Source: an uncultured Gammaproteobacteria bacterium | GTDB lineage: Bacteria; Pseudomonadota; Gammaproteobacteria; Magnimaribacterales; TMED112 | DNA: 41,795 nt | NCBI GenBank assembly: GCA_913020145.1 | Contig: CAJWAI010000008.1 | Location: 1-41,795 of the forward strand | Direction: 5' to 3' | Shown here: positions 1 to 7,135 of the stretch, piece after piece | Position numbering within the stretch: position 1 is the first letter of the stretch | How the letters are laid out: every line of letters starts with the position of its first letter | The notes under the pieces: model-generated | Databases searched by the model: none | Told to the model about the DNA's origin: nothing | What the model saw: the letters and a program-made list of their open reading frames with translations, nothing else | Made by a program: the position numbers and the translations under genes

Positions 1-33
1 CTATCTGGATAGTTGATAAAACAGAATAAAAAT

Positions 34-540
34 ATGACTAAAGAAGTAGAAAAAAATAATTCGAAATCAAAATTTCAAAAATTCACTGAACATGCCTCCA
101 ATTTGTTTGAAATGTTTAAAATAATTTTAGGAGGCGCTATTCTTATTTGGGTTTTCTTCTTTTTTCAGCCTCAGAAGTATCTAATAGAAAGCCAAATTGA
201 TGATCAGTGCACCTTGGGTGCAAGGGGCCAAGTTACTTGCACTTTTATCAATGATGGAGCTTACGAGGGGTCAACATGTAAAACAGTCATAATAGAAAGA
301 CGGAGAGGAGTAGAACATGTAAATAAATTTGATAGTTCAGCTTACGAGTCACCACAAAGAGTATGTTCTGGGTTAATTAAGTCTGGTGATATTGCAGAAA
401 GGAACACATTCGTTCGTTTCTATGATAAATCTGGGAATGAAGTTGATATAAATAAATTCTGTGATTCCGAAGGATACCTCGACGACTGGGGCGATGGGTG
501 TGTATGGTATTTTAAAGAGCAAGCATATTCCAGAGAATAA
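34..540 (+). CDS. Membrane-anchored Cys-rich protein of unknown function
   Basis: I do not recognise this family. The frame is open from a TTG at 13, but the ATG at 34 is the more natural start and gives 168 residues. A charged cytoplasmic head rich in Lys, Asn and Ser is followed by one hydrophobic segment at about residues 28-44. The remaining ~120 residues should be extracytoplasmic. That domain has six cysteines in pairs (DQC, VTC, STC, RVC, FC, GC), which suggests disulfides in an exported domain. The next gene, a cupin, is 39 bases downstream on the same strand. Function unknown; topology is inferred from hydrophobicity alone. Confidence 0.7.
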   Translation: MTKEVEKNNSKSKFQKFTEHASNLFEMFKIILGGAILIWVFFFFQPQKYLIESQIDDQCTLGARGQVTCTFINDGAYEGSTCKTVIIERRRGVEHVNKFDSSAYESPQRVCSGLIKSGDIAERNTFVRFYDKSGNEVDINKFCDSEGYLDDWGDGCVWYFKEQAYSRE

Positions 541-579
541 GAATACGGGGATGGATTAAAGAGCGACGCAAAAAAGTTA

Positions 580-939
580 ATGAAAAAAATTAATTTAAAA
601 TCAAAATTTCAAGAATTCGCTGATCAATGGTCTCCAAAAGTTATCGAAGAAATGAATGACTATCAATTTAAGCTGGTAAAAATTGAAAACGATTTTACTT
701 GGCACAAACACGAAGATACTGATGAAACCTTTTTGGTAATCGAAGGCAAGATGGGAATTGAGTTTGAGGATCAGACAGTTGAATTAAGTGAAGGCGAAAT
801 GATTGTTATTCCAAAAGGAAAAAAACATAAACCTTATGCAGATAAGGAAGCTAAAATTATGATAATAGAGCCTAAAGGCGTGATAAATACTGGAGATGTT
901 ACAAATGACTTTACAGCTGAAAATGATCAATGGGTTTAA
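580..939 (+). CDS. Single-domain cupin protein
   Basis: Small cupin of 119 residues, of the type annotated as cupin or mannose-6-phosphate isomerase-like. The first cupin motif contains His42, His44 and Glu49 (WHKHEDTDETF), followed by the usual IEGKMGIEF strand. The second motif is PKGKKHKP with His83. These residues form the metal site in cupins. One domain with no fused partner does not fix a substrate; such proteins range from small-molecule enzymes to binding proteins. It follows a membrane-protein gene on the same strand. The family call is firm, the reaction unknown. Confidence 0.88.
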   Translation: MKKINLKSKFQEFADQWSPKVIEEMNDYQFKLVKIENDFTWHKHEDTDETFLVIEGKMGIEFEDQTVELSEGEMIVIPKGKKHKPYADKEAKIMIIEPKGVINTGDVTNDFTAENDQWV

Positions 940-949
940 ATAGATTGAG

Positions 950-1087
950 ATGTTTGTAGAGGGAGGTTGTTTTTGTGGCTCGATTCGCTACAAATTTGAA
1001 GCTAATGACTATCCTTCTGCTAATTGCCATTGTTCTATATGTAGACGCACTTCAGGAGCTGCATTTGTTTCTTGGACAAAACAATGA
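950..1087 (+). pseudogene. Truncated GFA/CENP-V family gene (N-terminal fragment)
   Basis: A 45-codon frame opens with ATG and encodes the start of a glutathione-dependent formaldehyde-activating-like (GFA/CENP-V) zinc protein. It shows EGGCFCGSIRY, then NCHCSICRRTSGAAFVSW, so both early zinc motifs (CxC, and CHCxxCRRxSGA) are intact. A stop follows at 1085-1087, whereas family members normally run to about 120-140 residues. I found no continuation of the family sequence in the other two frames downstream. This therefore looks like a gene that lost its C-terminal two thirds by deletion, not a simple frameshift. It lies just after the cupin gene. Confidence 0.75.
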
Positions 1088-1111
1088 AATATAAAATATA
1101 TGTAGAATTAA

Positions 1112-1225
1112 TATATAATCTGCTTATGTGTGATTGTTGCAAATGCTGCGAGTGCTCTTGCTGCTCAAAGTAAAACCTTAATTTTTAATTCAAACTATAT
1201 TGATGAAGGTCAATTTCTAAATTAA
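1112..1225 (+). other. Non-genic patch with an Ala-rich open frame, possible gene remnant
   Basis: Between the GFA fragment and the SMR gene there is no clear gene. One frame is open from 1112 to a stop at 1223-1225 and reads ...CVIVANAASALAAQSK..., with a coding-like Ala-rich composition but no convincing start. It may be the 3' end of a lost gene, perhaps from the same deletion that truncated the GFA gene. I cannot assign a family. The overlapping frame gives a Cys-rich micro-peptide, listed separately. The rest of 1226-1255 shows nothing. Confidence 0.35.
1126..1173 (+). CDS. Possible 15-residue Cys-rich micro-ORF
   Basis: ATG-to-TAA frame encoding MCDCCKCCECSCCSK: eight cysteines in 15 residues, with no run of plain sequence around them. 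A perfect TATAAT at 1114-1119 would place transcription start near the A of this ATG, so a leaderless message is possible. There is no Shine-Dalgarno and no good -35. The counter-argument is strong: the +1 frame is Ala-rich (GCN codons), and shifted Ala codons read as TGC and TGY. It could be a metal-binding micro-peptide or pure coincidence; I lean to coincidence. Confidence 0.2.
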   Translation: MCDCCKCCECSCCSK

Positions 1226-1255
1226 TGAGAGCAACTCTGCAAAGTTTTTAGGTTT

Positions 1256-1582
1256 ATGCATGCTTATGTAATTTTATTTCTTGCAATTGCATTTGAAGTT
1301 TTAGGCACAATGCTTTTACCAGCTTCACAAAACTTCACTAAAGTGCTTCCAACTTCGGTTTTACTCATCGCATATGGGGTTTCTTTCTATTTCCTCGCTC
1401 TTGTTTCCCAGAAACTGCCACTTTCAATTGTTTATGCATCCTGGGCAGGGCTTGGTGTTTTTTCTGTGGCTATTTTGAGTTATTTTTTTTATAAGCAGGT
1501 ATTGAATTGGCAAACTATTCTTGGGTTGTTCCTAATTGTCGTTGGAGTTACTATCGTCAATATATATAAAACACATTCCTAA
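1256..1582 (+). CDS. Small multidrug resistance (SMR) family transporter
   Basis: Four-helix inner-membrane protein of 108 residues, the standard length for EmrE/Gdx-type transporters, which exchange cationic compounds or guanidinium for protons as dimers. The essential membrane glutamate is present at Glu14. Tyr60 and Trp63 lie at the same positions as in EmrE, inside YASWAGLGV. The usual C-terminal helix LGLFLIVVGVTIVN is intact. There is no second SMR gene beside it, so a homodimer is expected. The stop codon overlaps the ribosome binding site of the MAPEG gene, suggesting co-transcription. Substrate not determinable from the sequence. Confidence 0.92.
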   Translation: MHAYVILFLAIAFEVLGTMLLPASQNFTKVLPTSVLLIAYGVSFYFLALVSQKLPLSIVYASWAGLGVFSVAILSYFFYKQVLNWQTILGLFLIVVGVTIVNIYKTHS

Positions 1583-1591
1583 GGAGAAAAA

Positions 1592-1957
1592 ATGGAAACT
1601 TACATTTTAATGGCAGCCCTATTAGCATTATTTCAAATTTGGCTTATACCTATGGTCATCAACATAAAGAATCTACCATGGATGATGTCAGCAAGGGATG
1701 ATGGAGTTGAAGAGTCAGTACTGCTACAAAGAGCTCATCGTGCTTCAAAAAATTTGCAAGAGAGCTTGCCCGTTTTCATGGCACTAGTGTTATTAGCTAT
1801 GGTCATGAAAGTTGATGTCTCGATCTATGCATGTTGGTGGCTAATATTAAGAGTTGCTCATGGCGCAACTTACTTAGTGGGGATTCCTTATATACGTACG
1901 ATTGCATTTATTGGATCGATTTATTGCCTGATTATGATGGGAGTCTGTTTACTCTGA
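1592..1957 (+). CDS. MAPEG family membrane protein
   Basis: Protein of 121 residues with about four transmembrane helices. The MAPEG signature region reads RAHRASKNLQESLPVF, between the first and second helices, close to the usual RAxRAxxNxxExxPxF pattern. The family includes membrane glutathione transferases and related proteins; bacterial members of this short type mostly lack assigned substrates. A clear AAGGAG Shine-Dalgarno at 1581-1586 sits five bases before the ATG and overlaps the SMR stop codon. Family assignment is confident; enzymatic activity is inferred only. Confidence 0.88.
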   Translation: METYILMAALLALFQIWLIPMVINIKNLPWMMSARDDGVEESVLLQRAHRASKNLQESLPVFMALVLLAMVMKVDVSIYACWWLILRVAHGATYLVGIPYIRTIAFIGSIYCLIMMGVCLL

Positions 1958-1967
1958 GAGATATTCG

Positions 1968-2357
1968 ATGAAGAGAGCACTTTTAATTACCGCATTATTT
2001 TCTATGGTTATTCATTCTGGCGAAGTTAATTCATGGGAATGTAATAAATTTGATGGCGCAAAGATTATTAGCCAAGATGGAGAATATTTAGGACAGCTTG
2101 GACCAAGTTGGAATAGAGATTCTATTTTCAATTCAAGCTCAGAATATTCTAGTACCTGGTCTTCTGACAGCATCTTTAATGATAATTCAAAGCATGGAAA
2201 TTCTTATTCCAGCACCTCTGTTTTCAATGAATCAGCATCAAGCCCCCCTCAAATTATTACAGATGATGGCGATGTAAAATATTTGTCTATAGGCCCATCA
2301 TGGGACTCTAATAGGCTAAATCCATATGACTTTAAATACACTTGCGATTGGGATTAG
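1968..2357 (+). CDS. Secreted Ser/Asn-rich repeat protein
   Basis: The N-terminal ~22 residues form a signal peptide. After DGEYLGQLGPSW the protein carries three to four short repeats of the type DSIFN-x-S-x-xYSSTWS, then DSIFND, TSVFNE, and a closing GPSWDSNRLNPY. This layout (DGxxLGxL followed by SPYSxDSIxN-type repeats) recalls small secreted proteins found in many bacteria, whose function is not established. Four cysteines or fewer are present, two of them near the C-terminus. The lipoprotein gene begins 9 bases downstream. No enzymatic motif is visible. Confidence 0.75.
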   Translation: MKRALLITALFSMVIHSGEVNSWECNKFDGAKIISQDGEYLGQLGPSWNRDSIFNSSSEYSSTWSSDSIFNDNSKHGNSYSSTSVFNESASSPPQIITDDGDVKYLSIGPSWDSNRLNPYDFKYTCDWD

Positions 2358-2366
2358 AATATATTT

Positions 2367-2705
2367 ATGAAAAGAATGATTTTTATAGTATTTCTGGCGA
2401 TTCTTATCTCTGGATGCCAAGCTACAAATTTAGTGAACTTCAATTCATCAAAGCTTACGCCTGAATATGCTTGCATACTAAATCAGACCTATTCAGAAAA
2501 TAATGAGGAAATACCTGCTGATATCGCAAAATTTTTACAAGATGAGAAGATAGAATGTGAAGGAAGTTCTGTTAAAGAGTCAGAAGAACCTGAATTTGAG
2601 GTCGTAAAAATAATCAAATCAACAGAAAAGAAAGAAAAAGAAACAGAAAAGAAAGAAAAAGAAGATGATGATTTTTTCATTGTCAAAAGACCTCGTATTA
2701 AATAG
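2367..2705 (+). CDS. Predicted lipoprotein with a charged KEKE tail
   Basis: Signal peptide with a clear lipobox, LISGC, so the mature protein should be lipidated at Cys17 and anchored in a membrane. The body is 112 residues, acidic, and ends in a Lys/Glu-rich stretch containing two exact copies of the heptad TEKKEKE. The tail is probably an extended or helical spacer. No Pfam-like domain is recognisable. It sits 9 bases after the Ser-rich secreted protein and 2 bases before alanine dehydrogenase, so it may be co-transcribed with both. Confidence 0.75.
   Translation: MKRMIFIVFLAILISGCQATNLVNFNSSKLTPEYACILNQTYSENNEEIPADIAKFLQDEKIECEGSSVKESEEPEFEVVKIIKSTEKKEKETEKKEKEDDDFFIVKRPRIK
2622..2663 (+). 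repeat. Exact 21-bp tandem duplication
   Basis: Two consecutive identical 21-base units (2622-2642 and 2643-2663), in frame, each encoding TEKKEKE in the tail of the lipoprotein. The unit is nearly all A and G. In-frame units of this kind can expand or shrink by slippage without breaking the protein. Confidence 0.9.
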
Positions 2706-2707
2706 CC

Positions 2708-3796
2708 ATGAAGATTGGCACCCCAAAAGAGATAAAGAATAATGAGAGCAGAGTTGGCTTAACTCCAGAGTCTGTAAAAAAATTATGCTCAAATAACAAT
2801 GAACTCTTTGTTGAAACTGGAGCAGGTGTTGAGATTGGTTTCACTGATGAAGATTACGAAGCAGCAGGCGCAATAGTTTTAGAATCAGCAAAAAAAGTCT
2901 ACGCTGAATCAGAACTTATAATTAAAGTAAAAGAACCATTGCCTGAAGAATTTCAATATTTAACAGATCGACATACTGTTTTTACCTACTTACATTTAGC
3001 AGCAAACAAAGAACAAGCTAAGGAGTTAGTAAAAACAGGAATTACCGGTATTGCGTATGAAACTGTAACTGCCGAGGATGGAAGACTGCCTTTGTTGGCA
3101 CCTATGAGTGCCATAGCAGGGCAAATTGGTTTTGTTGTTGGATCGTATTTTTTATTAAAACCAAATAAAGGTTTAGGGGTTCTATTAGACTCTGTTGGTG
3201 ATATAGCCCCTAGAGTTGTAACAGTTATAGGCGCAGGAGCAGCAGGCACAGAGGCAATTAAAAAGGCTATTGCTACTGGAGCTCATGTAAAAATTATTGA
3301 CTTATCAGAAGAAAAACTTGAACAATTAAAACAAACATTTGGCGAGGATAAAGTCGAGTATATTATTTCGACTCAGGAAACAATATCGGAAGCCCTAGCA
3401 ACTTCTGACCTAGTAATAGGCTCGGTATATGTAATAGGCAAACAAGCTCCCAAAGTGATTACTAAGGACATGATTACTGCAATGAAACCAGGGAGCGTAA
3501 TAGTAGATATTGCTATTGATCAAGGCGGATGTATTGAAACTAGTAGACCGACGACGCATGATGATCCTGTATTTATACATGATGGCGTTATTCATTATTG
3601 TGTGACTAATATGCCAGGAGCTGTGCCTCTTACAGCTACATTAGCTCTTAATAAAGCAACTATGCCTCATATTGAAGCGTTAGCAAGAGAGGGAATAATA
3701 CAAGCTTTAGATTCTGATAAACACCTAGCAAATGGTTTAAATATGAAAAATGGTGAGATAATACATCCAGCCATCAAAGAGGCTTTGGAGGAGTAA
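2708..3796 (+). CDS. ald: Alanine dehydrogenase
   Basis: NAD-dependent alanine dehydrogenase, interconverting L-alanine and pyruvate plus ammonium. Its 362 residues match the family length. The known catalytic residues are present at the expected places: Arg15 (ESRVGLTP), Lys75 (IKVKEPLPEE), His96 (FTYLHLAA) and Asp271 (DIAIDQGG). The nucleotide-binding loop is VIGAGAAGTEA at about 173-183, and the C-terminal NMPGAVPLTATLAL is typical. PntA also belongs to this superfamily, but no beta subunit or membrane domain follows and the IDQGG and NMPGAVP blocks favour Ald. Likely role is alanine catabolism or ammonium assimilation, in keeping with the aminotransferases and Amt in the window. Confidence 0.94.
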   Translation: MKIGTPKEIKNNESRVGLTPESVKKLCSNNNELFVETGAGVEIGFTDEDYEAAGAIVLESAKKVYAESELIIKVKEPLPEEFQYLTDRHTVFTYLHLAANKEQAKELVKTGITGIAYETVTAEDGRLPLLAPMSAIAGQIGFVVGSYFLLKPNKGLGVLLDSVGDIAPRVVTVIGAGAAGTEAIKKAIATGAHVKIIDLSEEKLEQLKQTFGEDKVEYIISTQETISEALATSDLVIGSVYVIGKQAPKVITKDMITAMKPGSVIVDIAIDQGGCIETSRPTTHDDPVFIHDGVIHYCVTNMPGAVPLTATLALNKATMPHIEALAREGIIQALDSDKHLANGLNMKNGEIIHPAIKEALEE

Positions 3797-3803
3797 GATA
3801 GTA

Positions 3804-4031
3804 ATGGAATATCTCGATTCATTATTAGAGTGGGGCATGTGGTCAGCCTTGATCACAATTATTGCCACAGCACTTGTATATCAAGTTTTAAAACATCGTC
3901 TGGAACAAGATGAGATCGGCAAGTATTTTGTGATTGGTTGTCTATATACTGCTATTTTCATCATTCTTATGATTTTTGGTTTGGTTATGGTCGTAGATGA
4001 AGTTGTTTCTACTTCGGGTGATTTTATTTAA
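3804..4031 (+). CDS. Small membrane protein, unknown
   Basis: 75 residues with two hydrophobic helices, at about 13-30 and 43-65, joined by the charged loop KHRLEQDEIGKY. Family not recognised. It starts 7 bases after ald and is first in a run of small membrane genes around the AIM24-family gene (3.8-5.8 kb), all on the plus strand. It may share a transcript with ald. No catalytic motif. Confidence 0.65.
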   Translation: MEYLDSLLEWGMWSALITIIATALVYQVLKHRLEQDEIGKYFVIGCLYTAIFIILMIFGLVMVVDEVVSTSGDFI

Positions 4032-4073
4032 CTTTTATGTCAATATTTAATACTTACTTAGGAGAATACAAAT

Positions 4074-4274
4074 ATGAAAACATTTATTAAATGGTTAATT
4101 AGACTAGCAGCATTAGGAATAATTGGATTCGGCTTATATGAAGCTTTTACCGGATATTCTACAGCAGAGGGTTTACTCGTTGCTGGAGTTGGAGCTGTAG
4201 GCTACTTTCTGGCTGGTCCAGTTGCAGCTGTTTCAGCATTTTTTTTAAACTTTATTGATCTAGGAGATAGCTAA
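4074..4274 (+). CDS. Small glycine-rich membrane protein, unknown
   Basis: 66 residues, nearly all hydrophobic, with two helices (about 7-25 and 33-60) rich in Gly, Ala and Val (LLVAGVGAVGYFLAGPVAAV). A good ribosome site (TTAGGAGAA) lies upstream of the ATG. The stop codon is a single base before the start of the AIM24-family gene, so the two are almost certainly translated from one message. Family not recognised. Confidence 0.65.
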   Translation: MKTFIKWLIRLAALGIIGFGLYEAFTGYSTAEGLLVAGVGAVGYFLAGPVAAVSAFFLNFIDLGDS

Positions 4275-4275
4275 A

Positions 4276-5154
4276 ATGTATAAAAACTATAAATTCGACG
4301 TCATTACTGAAGCATCAGTACCAGGGGCAAAAGTTCAAGTAGTAACTTTTCCATTACTTAGAGGATCTGATGATGTAAACACAGCAGAACACCTCTACTT
4401 TGCTAATGAAGCTGGCATGAAGCTAAAAATGGTCAAAATTGAATTAAAAGATTCATCCTTAAGAGTTGAGCCAGGAGCTTTATATCATATGTGTGGAGAT
4501 CTAGAAATGGTTACTTCTACAGGCGGCGGTGTCTTCAAAGGTCTTGCTAGAAAAATGACATCTGGTGAATCGTTTTTTGTGAACGAGATTAAAGGTACAG
4601 GAACTATATATTTAGAGCCTACCTTTGGGCATTTTTTATTACATGATATTAAAAAGGATGCAAAAGGAGTTATTTGCGATAAGGGCATGTTTTTTGCTGG
4701 AACAAGTGGACTAGATATTGGAGCTGCTATACAAAAAAATATCTCAGCAGGACTATTTGGTGGAGAAGGTCTATTCCAAACAAAAGTTACAGGAGAAGGT
4801 ATAGCTATACTATTTTCTCCAGTCCCAGTTGAAGAGATACAAGAAGTAGAGCTTAAGAATGAAAAACTTTCTGTAGATGGTAATTTTGCTTTGATGAGAA
4901 CAGATGGTGTGAGCTTTAAAGCTGAAAAAAGTAGTAAAAGCTGGTTAGCAACATCAGTATCTGGAGAAGGATTACTTCAAACTTTCCAAGGCGAAGGCAC
5001 AGTATGGATTGCTCCCACACAAGTAGTTTATGAAAGAATGGCATATGGTGATCTTAATGCTTTATCAGGAGCTCCTGGAAGTTCTAATAATAAGGCGACA
5101 GGCAAAAAAGGCAAAAAGAATATGAGGGCTTTAATGGATCTCATAGGCGACTAA
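4276..5154 (+). CDS. AIM24 family protein (TIGR00266/DUF124)
   Basis: 292 residues of the AIM24 beta-sandwich family, whose bacterial members have no settled function; the yeast namesake is a mitochondrial inner-membrane organiser. Typical blocks are visible: GDLEMVTSTGGGVFKGLARKM, then GTGTIYLEP, FFAGTSGLDIG, LFGGEGLFQTKVTGEGIA and a repeat-like SGEGLLQTFQGEGTVWIAPT near the C-terminus. The tail is basic (KKGKKNMRAL). No signal peptide or membrane helix is seen. The close packing with four small membrane-protein genes suggests the product acts at a membrane with them; that is inference. Confidence 0.88.
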   Translation: MYKNYKFDVITEASVPGAKVQVVTFPLLRGSDDVNTAEHLYFANEAGMKLKMVKIELKDSSLRVEPGALYHMCGDLEMVTSTGGGVFKGLARKMTSGESFFVNEIKGTGTIYLEPTFGHFLLHDIKKDAKGVICDKGMFFAGTSGLDIGAAIQKNISAGLFGGEGLFQTKVTGEGIAILFSPVPVEEIQEVELKNEKLSVDGNFALMRTDGVSFKAEKSSKSWLATSVSGEGLLQTFQGEGTVWIAPTQVVYERMAYGDLNALSGAPGSSNNKATGKKGKKNMRALMDLIGD

Positions 5155-5163
5155 CATTTAGAT

Positions 5164-5457
5164 ATGGAAAAACAAGATAAAATTGCATTGATAGCAATCT
5201 TTTGTTTGCTTTGCGCAGCCACATTCGCCTTAATGTATCTAGTAAAGATCGTAGGCGGTTGGTTTTTTGATATAGATGATCTTGGGTATGGGTTTAAAGA
5301 GGCTTTACCTATAGCTGTAATACTTAGTTTTGTAATAATAACTATCTTCGCTTTGTTTGGTGGTGATGGAATTATTTTTGGTGAGATACCATTTATGATT
5401 GCTGGATTTTTTATTTTTGTCCTGTTCTTTACTATCTCTTTAGCATGGCTTTACTGA
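5164..5457 (+). CDS. Membrane protein, unknown
   Basis: 97 residues with three predicted helices (about 6-29, 46-66 and 71-95). The loop WFFDIDDLGYGFKEALP lies between helices 1 and 2. Family not recognised. It begins 9 bases after the AIM24 gene and ends 4 bases before another small membrane gene, so it is probably in the same operon. Confidence 0.65.
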   Translation: MEKQDKIALIAIFCLLCAATFALMYLVKIVGGWFFDIDDLGYGFKEALPIAVILSFVIITIFALFGGDGIIFGEIPFMIAGFFIFVLFFTISLAWLY

Positions 5458-5461
5458 GTTA

Positions 5462-5761
5462 ATGATTTTACGCAAGGTTGGAATAGGCTTTGCCTATTTA
5501 TGCATCTATACAACACCCATACAGGTATTCTTTTTTGTATGGATGCTAATAATGATTTTTCAGACTGAGTATGGAGTTTTTACCTTAAGCACCAAAATAT
5601 TTTTAGTTGAAAAGCTTGAATTTTTGCATGACTGGATCTACTCATGGTTCTGGAATGATTTTCTAGATTTTTGGTACCAATTCCCAGCTTTAATAATGGT
5701 TACACTTAAAGCAATAGTTAATACTTGGCTAGGTTTTTGGCTTCTTAAAAAATTAAAGTAA
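5462..5761 (+). CDS. Small aromatic-rich membrane protein, unknown
   Basis: 99 residues with two or three hydrophobic helices and many aromatic residues (Trp-rich segment WIYSWFWNDFLDFWYQF in the middle). Family not recognised. It is the last of the small membrane genes around AIM24 and stops 6 bases before the aminotransferase start. Existence is supported by tight spacing and full-length membrane character; function unknown. Confidence 0.6.
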   Translation: MILRKVGIGFAYLCIYTTPIQVFFFVWMLIMIFQTEYGVFTLSTKIFLVEKLEFLHDWIYSWFWNDFLDFWYQFPALIMVTLKAIVNTWLGFWLLKKLK

Positions 5762-5767
5762 ACAAAA

Positions 5768-7123
5768 ATGAGCAATAATCTAGCAACTAAAGATATAAAA
5801 AATCTATTTCACCCAGCAACTAACTTAAAAGTTCATGAACATGGGCAGCCCCTAATTTTAGATCGAGGCGATGGTATTTATGTATATGACGTTGAAGGTA
5901 ATAAATACATAGAAGGCCTTGCTGGATTATGGTGCAATGCACTAGGTTTCGGTAATGAAGAATTAGTCGAAGCAGCAGCCAAGCAGATGCAAAAGTATGG
6001 ATATGGTTCTCTGTTTGCGTCTAAGAGCCATGAGCCGGCGATTATGTTATCTGAAAAACTCATGGAAATGTCACCTTTCGATGATGGTAAGGTATTTTTT
6101 GGAAGCTCAGGCGGAGATGCAAATGATACGCAGTATAAGCTTTTCACTTATTTAAATAATGCGTTAGGTAAACCACATAAGAAGAAATTTCTTGGTAGAA
6201 AAAAGGGCTATCATGGCATTACTGTTGCTAGTGGCAGCATGACTGGAATTCCTGCTAATCATAAGCTGTTTGACTTACCAATTTCAGGCTTCTTTCATAC
6301 AGATACACCACACTACTACCGTGAAGGATTAGACAATGAAACGGAAGCAGAATTTTTAGATCGAATCACAGAAAACTTAGAAAATTTGATCATCAAAGAG
6401 GGTGCTGATAATTTCTCAGCCATGATTGCTGAACCATTAATAGGAGCAGGAGGTGTTATCATTCCACCGGAAGGCTATTTCCCTAAAATCCAAAGTGTTT
6501 TGGAAAAATATGATATTCATTTAATAGATGATGAAGTTATATGTGGTTTTGGTAGAACGGGTAATTGTTGGGGGTATGAAACTTTCTCAATAAAACCATC
6601 TTCTATGACTATTGCTAAAGCACTTTCATCGGGCTATATGCCTATCAGCGCTGTAATTGTCTCAGAAGAAATTTTTGAACCTATAAAACATGCAAGTGGA
6701 GATGTAGGTGTTTTTGCACATGGGTATACTTACTCTGGACATCCTGTCTCATGTGCAGTAGCTCTTAAAACACTGGAAATTTATGAAAGAACTAAACTTT
6801 TCTCACATGTTAGTGAGGTGTCTATACACTTCCAAAATAGAGTCGCTAAACTCGCATCTTATGATCATGTAGGAGAAGCTAGAGGTGTAGGTTTGGTTGC
6901 AGGCATTGAGCTTGTAAAAGACAAAGAAACAAAAGAAAATTTCGAGCCTTATGGAAAGATAGGAATGCTTTTAGCAGATGCTTGTCAAAAAAATGGGCTA
7001 ATTGTTCGAGCAATTGGAGATGTTATCGCTATTTGCCCCCCTCTTATCATTACAGAATCACAAATTGATGAATTATTTGATATTCTTGAAACTTCTATAG
7101 AAGAAGTTTTTAAAAAAAATTAA
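5768..7123 (+). CDS. Class III (omega-type) PLP aminotransferase
   Basis: 451 residues of the class III aminotransferase fold, soluble and PLP-dependent. The N-terminus has HPATNLKVHEHGQP and IEGLAGLWCNALGFGNEEL. The cofactor loop is SSGGDANDTQYKL, the PLP ring aspartate lies in LIDDEVICGFGRTG, and the Schiff-base lysine is in TIAKALSSGYMPISAV. The length and the FHPATN/GLWC blocks place it among omega-amino acid or polyamine:pyruvate type enzymes, but the amino donor cannot be fixed. It sits 12 bases before the nitronate monooxygenase-like gene. A role in feeding amino nitrogen or carbonyls into central metabolism is inference. Confidence 0.93.
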   Translation: MSNNLATKDIKNLFHPATNLKVHEHGQPLILDRGDGIYVYDVEGNKYIEGLAGLWCNALGFGNEELVEAAAKQMQKYGYGSLFASKSHEPAIMLSEKLMEMSPFDDGKVFFGSSGGDANDTQYKLFTYLNNALGKPHKKKFLGRKKGYHGITVASGSMTGIPANHKLFDLPISGFFHTDTPHYYREGLDNETEAEFLDRITENLENLIIKEGADNFSAMIAEPLIGAGGVIIPPEGYFPKIQSVLEKYDIHLIDDEVICGFGRTGNCWGYETFSIKPSSMTIAKALSSGYMPISAVIVSEEIFEPIKHASGDVGVFAHGYTYSGHPVSCAVALKTLEIYERTKLFSHVSEVSIHFQNRVAKLASYDHVGEARGVGLVAGIELVKDKETKENFEPYGKIGMLLADACQKNGLIVRAIGDVIAICPPLIITESQIDELFDILETSIEEVFKKN

Positions 7124-7135
7124 GGATAAAGCAAA

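Noticed and set aside
2622-2663. CRISPR-like or regulatory repeat
   Set aside because: Only two adjacent units without spacers, in frame within a coding sequence.
2708-3796. NAD(P) transhydrogenase alpha subunit (PntA) instead of alanine dehydrogenase
   Set aside because: No membrane domain or beta-subunit gene follows, and Lys75, His96, the IDQGG aspartate and the NMPGAVP block match alanine dehydrogenase.
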